Assembly: GCA_964058845.1 (NCBI GenBank)
Contig: CAXKVR010000556.1
Coordinates: 1-27,647, forward strand
Length of the DNA stretch: 27,647 nucleotides
From: Carex sylvatica
Taxonomy: Eukaryota; Streptophyta; Magnoliopsida; Poales; Cyperaceae
Reading direction: 5' to 3'
Shown here: positions 10,233 through 20,423 of the stretch, piece after piece
Layout of the letters: each line of letters begins with the position of its first letter
Numbering within the stretch: the first letter of the stretch is position 1
The notes under the pieces: model-generated
What the model was told of the DNA's origin: nothing
Databases searched by the model: none
What the model saw: only the letters and a program-made list of their open reading frames with translations
Program-made: the position numbers and the translations under genes

Positions 10233-10373
10233 TAATTTATGATAAACTATATGGTATATATCTATTATTCAGATACGGATAATTAAAATTCAAAATTATA
10301 TTCGTATTCGTACGGATATTCGTATCTAATTTTTGAGTACCGTCAGATAATATCCGACCCGTTTGTACCCCTA
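10098..10373. mobile_element. hAT-type MITE, 276 bp, perfect 8-bp duplication
   Basis: The ends are TAGGGGGTGCAAACGGATA and the complement of TATCCGACCCGTTTGTACCCC, typical hAT-type inverted ends. The word AATCGGAG flanks both sides exactly (10090-10097 and 10374-10381). Repeated GATA/TATC words fill the interior around a TA microsatellite. It sits about 325 bases upstream of the L24 start codon and may mark the distal limit of that promoter. Confidence 0.92.
10194..10229. repeat. (AT)n microsatellite inside the MITE
   Basis: An uninterrupted AT run of about 36 bases in the middle of the hAT-type MITE; likely length-polymorphic. Confidence 0.95.
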
Positions 10374-10477
10374 AATCGGAGATCAGATCTTAGGGAAAAA
10401 AATTGTTAGTCCGAAACTTGAAGGTAAAGAGTCCTGCTACCGGCGACTGAAGAGAGAAAGCCCCAAAGAGATCTATT

Positions 10478-10483
10478 TGGGCC
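10478..10483 (+). promoter_or_regulatory. TGGGCC (site II-type) element upstream of L24
   Basis: TGGGCC (GGCCCA on the other strand) lies 215 bases before the L24 start codon. This TCP-factor site is frequent in plant promoters of ribosomal protein genes. A single copy is weak evidence; context makes it plausible. Confidence 0.45.
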
Positions 10484-10697
10484 TAAATATCTTACAATGT
10501 GTTAATTTCTCATAAATAACAGGCCAGATCTGTAAAAGCGACCTGATCCGTACAGCTTTGTTCCCAATTCAATCCATCCATACGTCCCCATTTTCACGCA
10601 GTCGCTGCTTCTCAGCTTATCACCTCCAATTCTCCATATCCAAAAAACAACCAAACTAGAGAAAGAGTGTGTGTGAGAGGGTGTGAGAGAGAACAAA

Positions 10698-12244
10698 ATG
10701 GCGACCATAGCAGCGCTTCAGTTCTCCATGGCGTCTCTTTCCATCGCGCCTTCTTCGTTCCTCGGAGACCTCACATTTCCTTCCGCTCGTTTTCCTTCCT
10801 CGGTTCTCTCTCTCTCAGTTGTACTTCTACAAATTTGGCCCCTATATTATCTTTTAACTCTTTTTGAAGGTTTTTGTGATTTAACTGTCGTTTAATGTTT
10901 ACAATTGGGTTACTTAAGTACTTAGGCCCCTTTTTAACAGAGTCTCGGTCTGCCAATAGAAGAGGGATTCATGGATCCTAATTTAAAAAATGTGTCTTTA
11001 AGGCACAATAGTGTTTGTATTAAAACTGTTATAAAATAGGAAGATGGAAAACTTTGCCTGAACCTGAACCCCTTGATATAGATGAAATGGTTAGTTTTAA
11101 ATTGTTTGCCAATTTTTTAACTTGACCATTAGTCTATAAGCAAAAGCAAGGTTCTCTATTGTTTATTTTATATGCATATTTGTATAATAATGTATTGGCA
11201 TTGTCTATAATTTTCTTATGCTTCCATTTGTTAAAATTTGATTTCAAGGTTATTTAACTAAATATAAGGCCAATTTCTTAATGCAGATCAAAATTACAGA
11301 GTATAAGCGATGTACAGTGGTGATGAAGGTAGATTCTTTCCTTTTTCACCCCTCTATAATTCCTGTTACTGCTCCTTATTTTTTTATTTTTTCTAAAAAT
11401 TCTTTGAGCAGCCTATCAAACATTTTTCATGTAAAGTTCAACTTTCTTTTTTTCTAATTGCAGCTTAGGAGATGGGAGCGCAAGAAATGTAAACCAAACA
11501 GTCTTCCAATATTACACAAGATGCATGTGAAGATTAGTGACACGGTGAAAATCATAGCAGGCCGTGAAAAGGGAAAAGTTGGAGAAGTTATTGAGCTTTT
11601 TAAGCATAACAGCACTGTACTTGTGAAGGACATGAATTTAAAGACAAAGCATGTCAAACCTGTACGAGAGGGTGAATTGGGTGAAATTAGGAAGGTAATT
11701 TCTCAGTTTGGTACAATGTATATCACTACAATAACAGCACTGTTCTCTTATTACAAATAAGCTCTTTATGTACCATCCTTTTAATCAATATCAAACAAGA
11801 AAAATCACTTTTAGTCTTAGAATAACAATAACAATCACCTCATTTTTAGTGGTGTCTAATTTTGTTATGGTAATTTGTGCTTCTTTCCTTCTATTTAAAC
11901 TTACTTTTATTGGTTATGCACAAGATTTCTGGCCTTTGTAGTTACACCAAAAGTTTGAGGGTTTTTATATATGATAGCTGTGAAGCAAGGTCTCTTTAAT
12001 AATTAGGTCTAATATACAATCATTAATTATAAAATATGCTTAACATTGTACTTTTTCTAAACAGATTGAAGGGCCAATTCATAGCTCAAATTTGATGCTT
12101 TATTCAAATGAGCAAAAGGTTGCAAGCAGAGTTGGTCACAAATTTCTAGAGGATGGTACCAAAGTACGGTACCTCATCAAAACAGGCGAGATAATAGACA
12201 GTGTTGATAATTGGAAAAAAGTGATAAAAGAAAGGGAAGATTGA
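10698..12244 (+). CDS. RPL24: Plastid large-subunit ribosomal protein L24 (bL24c), nuclear-encoded
   Basis: The protein binds 23S rRNA early in assembly of the chloroplast 50S subunit. Coding exons read as 10698-10802, 11287-11328, 11464-11694 and 12065-12244, all in phase 0, giving about 185 residues, close to plastid L24 of other plants. The start codon has a strong plant context (AACAAAATGGCG). Residues 1-35 are Ser/Ala-rich with few acidic residues and fit a chloroplast transit peptide. The mature part has [15 protein letters not shown], then the KOW motif around [20 protein letters not shown], then [19 protein letters not shown]. Exon 4 carries [20 protein letters not shown] and [19 protein letters not shown], a plastid-type tail. 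The first donor is uncertain: GT at 10803 and GT at 10818 both keep the frame and differ by five residues. A leader rich in GTGTGAGA precedes the start. A spliced 3' UTR is possible (GTCAAT near 12267 to TTTCAG ending at 12499). Confidence 0.92.
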
Positions 12245-12553
12245 AAGCTGGAAGTGTGCTCAAGGTCAATATGGCCTCCACATGGTAAATTGTGAAGCCT
12301 GGCAATTTTCTCTGAAGTTGGGAGTAATTTTACTTTTTGTTGTTTTTTCACTAGCGAGGAAGTTTTTCTCTTTTGTCAAAAACATTTTGTACAATTTTTT
12401 ATTGATGTAATCTACAAGAGCTTATCATCTTACATAATGTGGCAATGTAATATCTTCTGTCACTGAAAGTTAATTTTATTCTCATTGTTATCTTTCAGGT
12501 GCTTGTAGTTGCAGATACACCAGTTAGAAGATAATAATTCATTGAAGCCACCA

Positions 12554-12559
12554 AATAAA
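12554..12559 (+). terminator. Candidate L24 polyadenylation signal AATAAA
   Basis: AATAAA lies 310 bases after the L24 stop codon. Plant signals are degenerate, so this is only a candidate. Confidence 0.3.
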
Positions 12560-13208
12560 TATATGCCGATTCCTGATTTGACAATTACTTGGTCAATTGA
12601 CCATGTATGATAGCAGATGTCAATACCATCCAATGAATTACCATTTATTTGATGTAATTCATATGTTGGGGCAGTAACAAAATTTCAAAGCGAAGTCCAC
12701 TGAGTGTGATATCTAATTAAAATATTATACTGGTTTTTTTCAACGAAAAAATGGCTTGCCTATTTTAGATTATATGTAAGCTTTCAAGACCATTTTACTG
12801 TTTATCAGTAACGTTTTTACTTAAGATCTATTGTCCTTTTTATTGTAGATTACGATTTGTTTACTGTCGCTCTGGTCCCAATGCACGTTGTGGGTTGTTT
12901 GGTCCTGGTATAAAACTATAAATCACGTATCTTTATAAAAAAAACCTTTTTCATGCATAAATTTCAATAAATTTGAATGGTTGAAATTGAAAAGACAGAT
13001 CCCTGCTTTTTTTATAAAAAAGCAGCAGAGTCCGTTTCGCTCGAATAAGGGTTTTGATCTTATGTTGTAGTGAAGTATTGTTGCTGCGGCCTGAGTGGTA
13101 AGCCATTGGACTGGTCCAGTACTGATACAAGTGGAGAAGATAGCTCGTTGGTCATAAAAATTGGTGCTGCTGTGCTGACAATACACTTAAGATATGATCA
13201 TATGGGGT
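12560..13208. other. Intergenic stretch downstream of L24
   Basis: No gene-like frame is visible. The segment near 13080-13190 is less AT-rich than its surroundings but shows no recognisable gene or RNA fold. Confidence 0.45.
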
Positions 13209-13405
13209 ATGTTTGGTTGGAATAATTATATTATTCTTAGAAAAAGTTATTCGGAATAATTTATTTTTTATTTGGATAGTGTTGAATAGTTAGAATAGTG
13301 AATTCAATTTTTTTGTCTTATTAAAAAAAAGTTAAATTTAACTATTCTAATAAGACAAATGGCAAAAAAACTATTTTAGTTATTCTTATTTTGCAACCAA
13401 ACGTG
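13209..13405. mobile_element. Probable MITE with GTTTGGTTG termini
   Basis: GTATGTTTGGTTGGAATAA at the left opposes TTATTCTTATTTTGCAACCA and AACGTG at the right as imperfect inverted ends. Inside, GTCTTATTA near 13315 pairs with TAATAAGAC near 13350. The TTTGGTTG type of terminus is common in angiosperm MITEs. I could not fix a target duplication, so the ends are approximate. Confidence 0.6.
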
Positions 13406-14342
13406 ATTTTGTTAACATACAAAAATTTATTCTAATAAAAAACAACTATCACGATTCTTTACTCACAGAATTGAAATAAGTAAAATATCAATTATTTTCC
13501 TATTTAGCACTCCTAATTCCTAAATTATTAATCTTTAATTTGACCACAATTTTTCCAAGTCCAAGGCTTTATCTTTTATTGGACCACAATTATATTACTA
13601 TTATATGGACAGAAAGGAGGCAAATTTAATTGGAGTAAGTTGAAATTTGGCTTAAGAGATTTGCCAACTTGTGACGCGGCCAGCACATGCTTCACAAATC
13701 ACATATCTTCCTGCATGGAAATTTATCTTTTTTGCTTGATATCGATTCGGAATATATTTTCGGGTATTTATAACTGATTTATCACTATTTTTTTACAGCG
13801 GGCCACACCAATGTGCGTCGTCAACAGCACAAAAGCGTACTAAAATCTAAATACTAATACAATGTTCCCATACATAAATCGGGGTCAAACAATGGCAGCA
13901 AACATAATATATGACAAGTTCTTTTGAGTGATGAAGAGAAGATTCACAAATGAAGCATTATAATGTGCGGATCCAAGAACTTAAAAATTCAATTTGATAT
14001 CTAAGTACTGGAGCTACTAATTATGTTCCATGCTCATAAGACTATATGCCGGATGTTATTCTTTCTTGAAGAAATTAATATCACCAAAAATATTTCAAAA
14101 TTAAAACTAATCATCGCAAGCATTCTTTCAAGATAAACTTACTCAAGATCAGACAGTCCAATCAACTCAAAACATAACCCATTAATAAGAGGCATACAAT
14201 CAAAATGTATCCCTCGCTTATTTTACCACCTCTCTTATTTGAAATAGAGATACGCACAATAATAGTACGCATAGCCAAAGACTCTCACAGCTAGTAATTT
14301 TCAAATTCTTGCAATCAACTCAAGGTCTCAAACACAAATTTT
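13406..14342. other. Intergenic region at the 3' side of the ANR-like gene
   Basis: No other gene-like frame is visible. The part just below 14343 should contain the 3' UTR of the minus-strand ANR-like gene. Confidence 0.45.
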
Positions 14343-16221
14343 CTACTTGAGAATTCCTTTCAATTTGGCATATTCAACTACGTCGTCATAGATTTCTTCA
14401 ATATGTTTGTAGTTAAACTCAAACCCTGCCTTCACCAATTTCTCTGACGAAAGGCTCAGTTTCGCCTTCTCAGGAAAATCACCAAAGCTGTAATGTTATG
14501 TTTGGTCAATGAAAATCATAAAATATAAAGTGTATAATTTAAATAGTTGAAAGGGTTTCTAAACCATCCTGGAACTAGAAGACTGAATGAAGGGTACATA
14601 ATACTGAGTTGCACTATATCGATGCTAGTAGCTTTCTTTCTACTTGACCAGATTTTTTTTAGGAATAACCTTTCTTTCTTCATTTTTAGCCATAGAAGAA
14701 GAAGAAGAAGGGTCGTCTCTCCTACGAAATAATAAACAAGGGACAACACTAGAAGTTTAGAACATACTCTGTAGGTACATTATACTGAGGATATCTCTTT
14801 GACAGGAATTTTGCAAGCTCAACAATACTTGTATTGACCGCGCAGCAGATGTACCGGCCTGAAGCTGCTGGATTCTCCGCGACAAAAATCTGTGCCCTGC
14901 ATATGTCCTCGACATGCACAATTGAGATCGACCCAGAAATCAATTGCATTCCTTTTAACCCATTTATAAGTTCTTCCTTGCCTGCATTTTGGTTGATGTT
15001 TAATTATAACATAACCATTCTTTTGGTTTTCTTGCGAATTGCATGTTTTGTGTTTAATTGGAATGTGCATGGAACTTATATTAACTTGATTGTCTCAATA
15101 ACTTACGAGCTTTAGCTATGAAATTGCTAATAAACATTAACTAATTTTTCTTCTTTGTTTTCTTTTACCAGTAAGCAAGGAAAGACTAAGAGCAATGCTT
15201 GTGTTGACAGTTGGCATTAGAAAAGGGCCAACGGTGAGAGTTGGAAGCATAGTAACTATGCTCAGATTGTTTTCTTCTCCAAATTTGAATGCTTCCTTCT
15301 CTGCTAGAACCTTTGATACACCATATCCCTGCCAATGCAAAAAACTAACTAATAATTTTGGACCAAAACAAAACTGATAATTGGGAAAGGTAATGAATAC
15401 ATTAATACCAACTACTGCCCTGGTGAAACCCAGGAAATACCAGTGTATTGTACTAATGTCCTGCGAATAAAACTTATATGGTTTGACTTACCCAAGTAGG
15501 CGGCTTGGCAGTACGGAGAAACTCTACATCCGACCACGCCTCTTCATCTAAGACATGGTCGTTTCCTTCAAGACTCTTCATTGAGACTGCCGCAGCTGAC
15601 GAGGTCAAAACCACACGTTTTACCGATTTCGCTTTTGTGCATGATTTTAGAACATTTAGTGTTCCTTGTATTGCCGGCTCAATTAGCTCTTTCTGAGTTA
15701 TTTTATTGGGACCAGAATATAAACAGAAAAGTTAATACTTGTGAACCATTATAATTTTTAACTGGTGAGCAAAAACTTAGGATCTGAATTACTATTTTCT
15801 TCATATCTAATGTAATACTTTATTAAATTAGGAAATATAAGAATGAATATATCACCTCAGGATTTTGAGACATGATGTTAACTGGTGCGGCCACTAGAAA
15901 AACAAACTCACAACCGGCAACAGCCTCGTCAAAGCTGCCTTCTTCATCCAAATCTCCTCTTATAATTTTCAGTGGACCAATACTTTGCATCTCTTTTAGA
16001 TGAGATGTTCTCTCCAAATCATCTGCACCCCAAAAAATAACCAAATAACTATACAAAAATTTGTACATTACACAAACAAAAGTAAGGGAAATTTTATTCT
16101 GTTGAAAACCTGGGTTTCTGACTGTAGTATTAACAGCGTATCCTTTCTGAAGCAATTGTTTGATCAGCATGGATGCAATGTATCCATTTCCACCAGTGAC
16201 ACACACCAGTTTCTTATCCAT
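14343..16221 (-). CDS. ANR: Anthocyanidin reductase-like NADPH-dependent reductase
   Basis: ANR (BANYULS) reduces anthocyanidins to 2,3-cis-flavan-3-ols such as epicatechin, the building blocks of condensed tannins, in the cytosol. Six exons, all GT-AG: 16221-16110, 16022-15856, 15692-15492, 15328-15169, 14981-14768, 14487-14343. The joined frame is open and gives 332 residues, near the usual 335-342. The NADP-binding motif is [10 protein letters not shown] (residues 8-17). The short-chain reductase triad is present: Ser124/Ser125 in LTSSAAAV, and Tyr162 and Lys166 in YGVSK. ANR-type stretches include [51 protein letters not shown] and the ending [20 protein letters not shown]. The box usually HVATP reads LVAAP (residues 80-84), so this could be a diverged paralogue rather than the main ANR. 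Dihydroflavonol reductase is less likely because of the RYICCA and KRYPQY stretches. Confidence 0.85.
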
Positions 16222-16323
16222 CGTCGTCTTAGATTATAATTTCGTCAATTCCTGTTCTAACTCACTTTTTTTAATTAGTTACAACTCCAATCGTAGAGAA
16301 ATCTCCAGTGTATATTAGATGGG

Positions 16324-16330
16324 ATATTTA
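16324..16330 (-). promoter_or_regulatory. Candidate TATA box of the ANR-like gene
   Basis: On the minus strand the order is CCAAT then TAAATAT, about 105 bases before the start codon, giving a plausible 5' UTR of 70-80 bases. Confidence 0.4.
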
Positions 16331-16408
16331 TTGGCTGATGATATAGAAGTAATTGTCTGCAGTTGGGTGTTAGCAAGTAAATATAAATTTAAGTAACGGG
16401 GGTAGATT

Positions 16409-16415
16409 GGTAGGT
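16409..16415 (-). promoter_or_regulatory. AC element ACCTACC (R2R3-MYB site)
   Basis: ACCTACC on the minus strand lies 188 bases upstream of the ANR-like start codon. AC-type elements are bound by R2R3-MYB factors, and ANR genes are classical targets of TT2-type MYBs acting with bHLH and WD40 partners. The match is seen; its function is inferred. Confidence 0.5.
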
Positions 16416-16582
16416 AAGGATCATACGGTCTCCTGCTAGTCTCTGCATGAACCTTCGTATAGCCAATTGTATATTAAAATGTGACTGGAGACTGGAGAAA
16501 TTAATTTTCTGCGGCAATGTAAAAAATAAAGGTTAGATTGGTAGCTAGAAGAACCTGATTGACTGGTGAGACTGGTTGCTAT

Positions 16583-16588
16583 CACGTG
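16583..16588. promoter_or_regulatory. G-box CACGTG upstream of the ANR-like gene
   Basis: A palindromic G-box lies about 362 bases before the start codon and about 170 bases beyond the AC element. It could be the bHLH partner site of the MYB-bHLH-WD40 complex. One 6-base match is weak evidence. Confidence 0.4.
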
Positions 16589-16779
16589 GCCATTAGTGAA
16601 CTCTTTTTTTATCATGGCTCTATTCTACCTTATCCCCAGGACCCCAATCCTCGAGATTCGCTGAAGGATAAAAAAATGAAAAAAGGAAAAATAATTCTTA
16701 TTTTGGTCATTCAATCGGGCAGACGGGCACCCTGTAGTTTGTCTTTACTTTAACGCAACTCTTATCCTTAGGAAGTATT

Positions 16780-17035
16780 TGGCAACATAGGATCAAGAGT
16801 GAAGAATTAAAATCTTAAAGGGCATTAAGGAACCGATGTTTAGTTGTCTTAATCTGTAGATAAAAGTTTAAATAAGCTAAAGAAAGAGGAGGTAGATGTG
16901 CTTTAAGATTTGAACAGATGATTAAGATCTGAATAAAATAAGACTAAAAGAGGTGATTATAATCCATGCTAAGAAACTATTGTTCGACAGAATTAAGTGG
17001 GTAAGAAAGCTAAAAAAGCAGATTAAGTCTTAAGG
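16780..17035. repeat. Region of repeated CTTAATCTG/CAGATTAAG words, possible old MITE
   Basis: TTAATCTG near 16853, GATTAAGATCTGAA near 16919 and CAGATTAAGTCTTAAG near 17018 recur in both orientations. The phrase AGTATTTGGCAACAT at about 16784 resembles a MITE terminus. No clean opposite end or duplication was found. Confidence 0.35.
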
Positions 17036-17467
17036 AAGGTTAATCTCTTGTAATGTTAACAAGTCGAGTATGGGTGTGCTTCAGAGAGAGGGAGAAATCT
17101 TTCAATTAAAGGGAAGGAAGAGAAAATATGTTGATTGTCGGATTGCCTACGTTGTCCACCTGCTCCAGAAAAGGAGAAACGGAGAGGGAGCATAGAAGTT
17201 ACTGTTCGGAGGGGAAAAGATAGGGACTTGGTGTTGAGTTTTGGCAAAATCTGCCACCTCCAATTCGAGATGTAAAAATTACTATTCGGGAGGGAACCCT
17301 TGTTTCTCTTTCTCCCCGTCCCTTCCCCTTCCTCTACGGCTATTGGTTCTAGAGCACAGCCTAATAAGAAGAACAAATGTTAAAAAGTTGAAGCGTTTGG
17401 TGCCTTACTTTTACTCCACCTCTGATTTCTGAATGTGTTTTAAATTTAATGAATTTTTATTTTTTTT
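17036..17467. other. Intergenic stretch with purine/pyrimidine-rich segments
   Basis: GA-rich sequence (17085-17215) is followed by CT-rich sequence (17300-17335). The open frames here are low-complexity and do not resemble a known protein. Confidence 0.45.
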
Positions 17468-18111
17468 AGAGAAATGTTATGGTACCCCGAGTCATCATAC
17501 TCGAGCGCGTCCCCCAAATAGTTTAACAGAAAAAACCTTCAATGTTGTCTAACTTCTATTTCCAGCGCTAATATCAAAATATTTAAAGCTATGTTTATAA
17601 CATTTTACAATGCTACTCGCAATCATGTAAACATATGTCTGAAAGCATTAAAATTCTAAATCTACATAGTTTTAACTCCTAACTATTTTTGTCTTCAAGC
17701 CAAAAATAATAATATTCCTTTCAACCACTTTTTTTTTTCTCTGATCATTATAATTTATTTTTCCGATGATTCATGATGAATTTTACAAATCTAAAAATAC
17801 GAACGTTTTCTATTTGATTTTATCTTTCAAATAAGATCCATGAAGAAATACTTTTGAGTAATTTTAAAGTCATTTATTTTTTTTAAAGTAAAACTTATGA
17901 GCAATTCAAATTTTCAAGTTTTTAAATCTCAGTCTACAACCATTAAAATTTTCAAAGCTTTGTACATAAGGTTTATATGCTTTGTAAATGCAGTGTTATT
18001 GTTAAGGTTTATATGTTTTTTGTTGAGGTTTTAATTCTTTGTACATTAGGTTATATGCTTTGTAAATTAGCTTTGTAAATGCAGTGTTATTGTTGAGCTT
18101 TATATGCTTTG

Positions 18112-18116
18112 AAATG
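18112..18116 (+). repeat. Outer LTR target duplication AAATG, left copy
   Basis: Matches 21961-21965 exactly, immediately outside the TG...CA ends of the outer LTR. Confidence 0.85.
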
Positions 18117-18625
18117 TGTTGAGTATTTTTGATATACGAAATTGTGTTAGATTTATACTCTTTTTGCCTTTGAATTTATTATCATTAATACTCAAAGAAA
18201 GGTTTGTTGCAAGCGCACAACCTATCAATGTAGTACTTAGGGTGTCGAACCACAGAGAGTATGGTTAAAAACTAGGCTTAAACTTAATTAATTAATTTTA
18301 GATTATTAAAAGAAGGTAAAGAAAATGGGGGGTTTGTTCTAAAAATCCTAAAGGTTGGGTTCAATATCCGAAAAGAGGATGTTTCAAACAATAAAAGTAA
18401 AGTAAAAAAGAAAATAAAACTTTAGGTTGCTTTCAAATTAAGGAGATCTAGGGGTATTCGGTTTACAATTTCTTGCTAATTCTATCAATTCGGTATTTGT
18501 TTAAATTCATATATGACTTGATGAGGTTTCTAACCTAATATGTCATTAAGGGTCACTTTTGTGAATTAATAACGTGCCTAAGTAATTCGGACTTCACAGT
18601 TACGTCTTTCATCCTAGCTACCTAG

Positions 18626-18630
18626 ACCAT
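18626..18630 (+). repeat. Inner LTR target duplication ACCAT, left copy
   Basis: Matches 20419-20423 exactly. Confidence 0.9.
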
Positions 18631-18796
18631 TGATAAGCATAAATTATATACACATTTGATCTAGATTTTATCATGAAATAACACCAATTATCTTGTATTT
18701 ATAATATAAAGTGATTAAAATACACCTAGAATCAAGTTATTGCGGTTATTTGGCTTTCAATGCAGGAAATGATGCAAAATAGCAAAAATACCCCCC

Positions 18797-19080
18797 AGTG
18801 CGGATCAGCAACCCGCACTACGGATCAACCCAGCCGCACTCACTGCGCAGAGGAAAAGTCCGAGCCTAGTGCGGACGCACTGAGGCCATTGCGGATGCGT
18901 CCAGCCGCACTCGATACTTGGTCGATTTCAGAAAAGCACAGAATCCTTCCGCAGTGCGGGTCATCCATCCGCAGTGGAACCCGCACCCAGAGAAATTTGC
19001 AGAAGTTAAATAAGGAAACTTGTCCCAGTGCAGATGAAGCCACCCGCAGTGCGGGTCATCCATCCGCACTGGACCCGCAG
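18797..19080. repeat. Array of AGTGCGG/CCGCACT hairpin motifs in inner LTR
   Basis: AGTGCGG occurs at 18797, 18868, 18953 and 19048. CCGCACT occurs at 18813, 18834, 18905 and 19064. Together they can pair, for example AGTGCGG with CCGCACT around a 9-base loop at 19048-19070. The array is GC-rich in an AT-rich setting and lies upstream of the LTR TATA box, in the U3 region. Confidence 0.8.
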
Positions 19081-19237
19081 AAAGCCAATAACTGCCCGGT
19101 TTGACATTTTTTCTATTTTTGGCGCTTTGTGGACACGTTTTTACTGCCAGAAGTACACATGCTTGCCGGGGAAGCAATGTAAACAGAGCACCCACTAACC
19201 CCACCTTCTAGCTTCTAAATCGGGCATAATCATTGGC

Positions 19238-19245
19238 TATAAAAG
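19238..19245 (+). promoter_or_regulatory. TATA box of the inner LTR
   Basis: TATAAAAG sits downstream of the hairpin array and is matched in position by TATATAAG in the outer LTR, supporting a conserved LTR promoter. Confidence 0.65.
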
Positions 19246-20418
19246 ATAGAGTTCTTCCCCATTCAAGGAGATATCATCACACCACACATCAACCAACACA
19301 CCATCATTCTCTCTCTTCACAACACACTTAGCGATAAATTCTGGAGTAAGGAAAGCTTTCAAGCGAGGAGAAGAAGGATTTTCGGAGCAAGATTCAGCAA
19401 GATAGAGGGCTTTGATTTATCAAAGGGTGTAATCATTTCTTTTATTTTATTTATTCTTACTTTGCCAATTTTTGTAATGGATCTCTCCAAGAGTGAGCAG
19501 TTCTCTCTCTAGGGGTTTAGGTCATCATGCATGAACTTGTTTAATTCTATTCTATTTGGTTATTTGCTTTTATTATGATTGTTTTATGGGATTTGATTGT
19601 TAATTTCTGTGATTTAATAATTTGTGTTAATTACATAGTTAGTACTTGAATTGTAGTTATCCCGCTTAGGATTCGAAAGAACCAAAGTAGATTAGGATCA
19701 TATAGGATAGTGCCAAATTATGAATGCAAATATCCTAGGTTTTGATTAAGATTCTAACCAATTTAATCTAAGCCGGAACTACAGAAATTAAGGTTAGGGA
19801 CTTGGTAAAGGACCTAACCGTGAAGTCAAACCCTAATTAGGACACCTAGATTGATTAAGTATTGATATGTATTTTGTGTGAACGTGATTGTTAAATATCC
19901 CTTTAGGATGGTGACAGCCCTAAAACTCGAGGAAAATTAACCCAACCCACCAAAATACTTGTATCAATAATTAATTGAAATAGGCTAACATATTAGGTTA
20001 GAAACCTCGTCAAATCATACATGAATTCAAGCAAATACCGAATAAGATAGAATTAGCAAGGGATTGTAGACCAAAGACCCCTAGATCTTCTCAACTTGAA
20101 AACAAACCAATATTTCTTTCTTTCATTTCATTTACATCGATTGTTTACTATTCCTTATTTTCGGGTATTGAACCCAACCTTTAGGATTACTTAAACAAAC
20201 CCCCCCTTATTCTACTTTATTGCACTTTACTTTGTTATTATTTACTGAAATTAATTATTTAGGGTTTAAAACTAAGAATTTTCCATACTCTCTGTGGATC
20301 GATACCTGAAATACTACTTTGATATAATTGTGCACTTGCAATTTGACTCAAAAGTATTAAAGGTTAAAAAGTACAGCTTGCTGTACTGAAACTTTGTACT
20401 ATACTTTTTGGTGCATCA

Positions 20419-20423
20419 ACCAT
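20419..20423 (+). repeat. Inner LTR target duplication ACCAT, right copy
   Basis: Matches 18626-18630 exactly. Confidence 0.9.

Larger units (their letters stand above)
18631..20418 (+). mobile_element. Inner solo LTR, plus strand, 1,788 bp
   Basis: It begins TGATAAGCATAAATTATATA and ends TTGGTGCATCA, flanked exactly by ACCAT (18626-18630 and 20419-20423). It is the same family as the interrupted outer LTR in the opposite orientation. Shared landmarks include the AGTGCGG/CCGCACT array, the TATA box, AATTTCTGTAGTTCCGGC against its complement, and CATACTCTCTGTGG near the 3' end. Because the outer LTR is continuous across the deleted segment, the inner one inserted later. No internal retrotransposon domain remains. 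Open frames inside it are low-complexity. Confidence 0.92.

Noticed and set aside
13080..13150. tRNA-like GGCCTGAGTGGTAAGCC segment
   Set aside because: It resembles a D-arm, but no anticodon arm, T-arm (GGTTCGAATCC type) or acceptor pairing follows.
17056..17376. Minus-strand frame of 106 codons
   Set aside because: GA/CT-rich composition keeps the frame open; no protein features beyond that.
18797..19080. CRISPR-like array
   Set aside because: Repeat units are short, variable and irregularly spaced, and they sit in a plant LTR; there is no repeat-spacer structure.
18760..19204. Overlapping open frames on both strands in the GC-rich array
   Set aside because: They are caused by the AGTGCGG/CCGCACT repeats in the LTR, are low in complexity and match no protein family I know.
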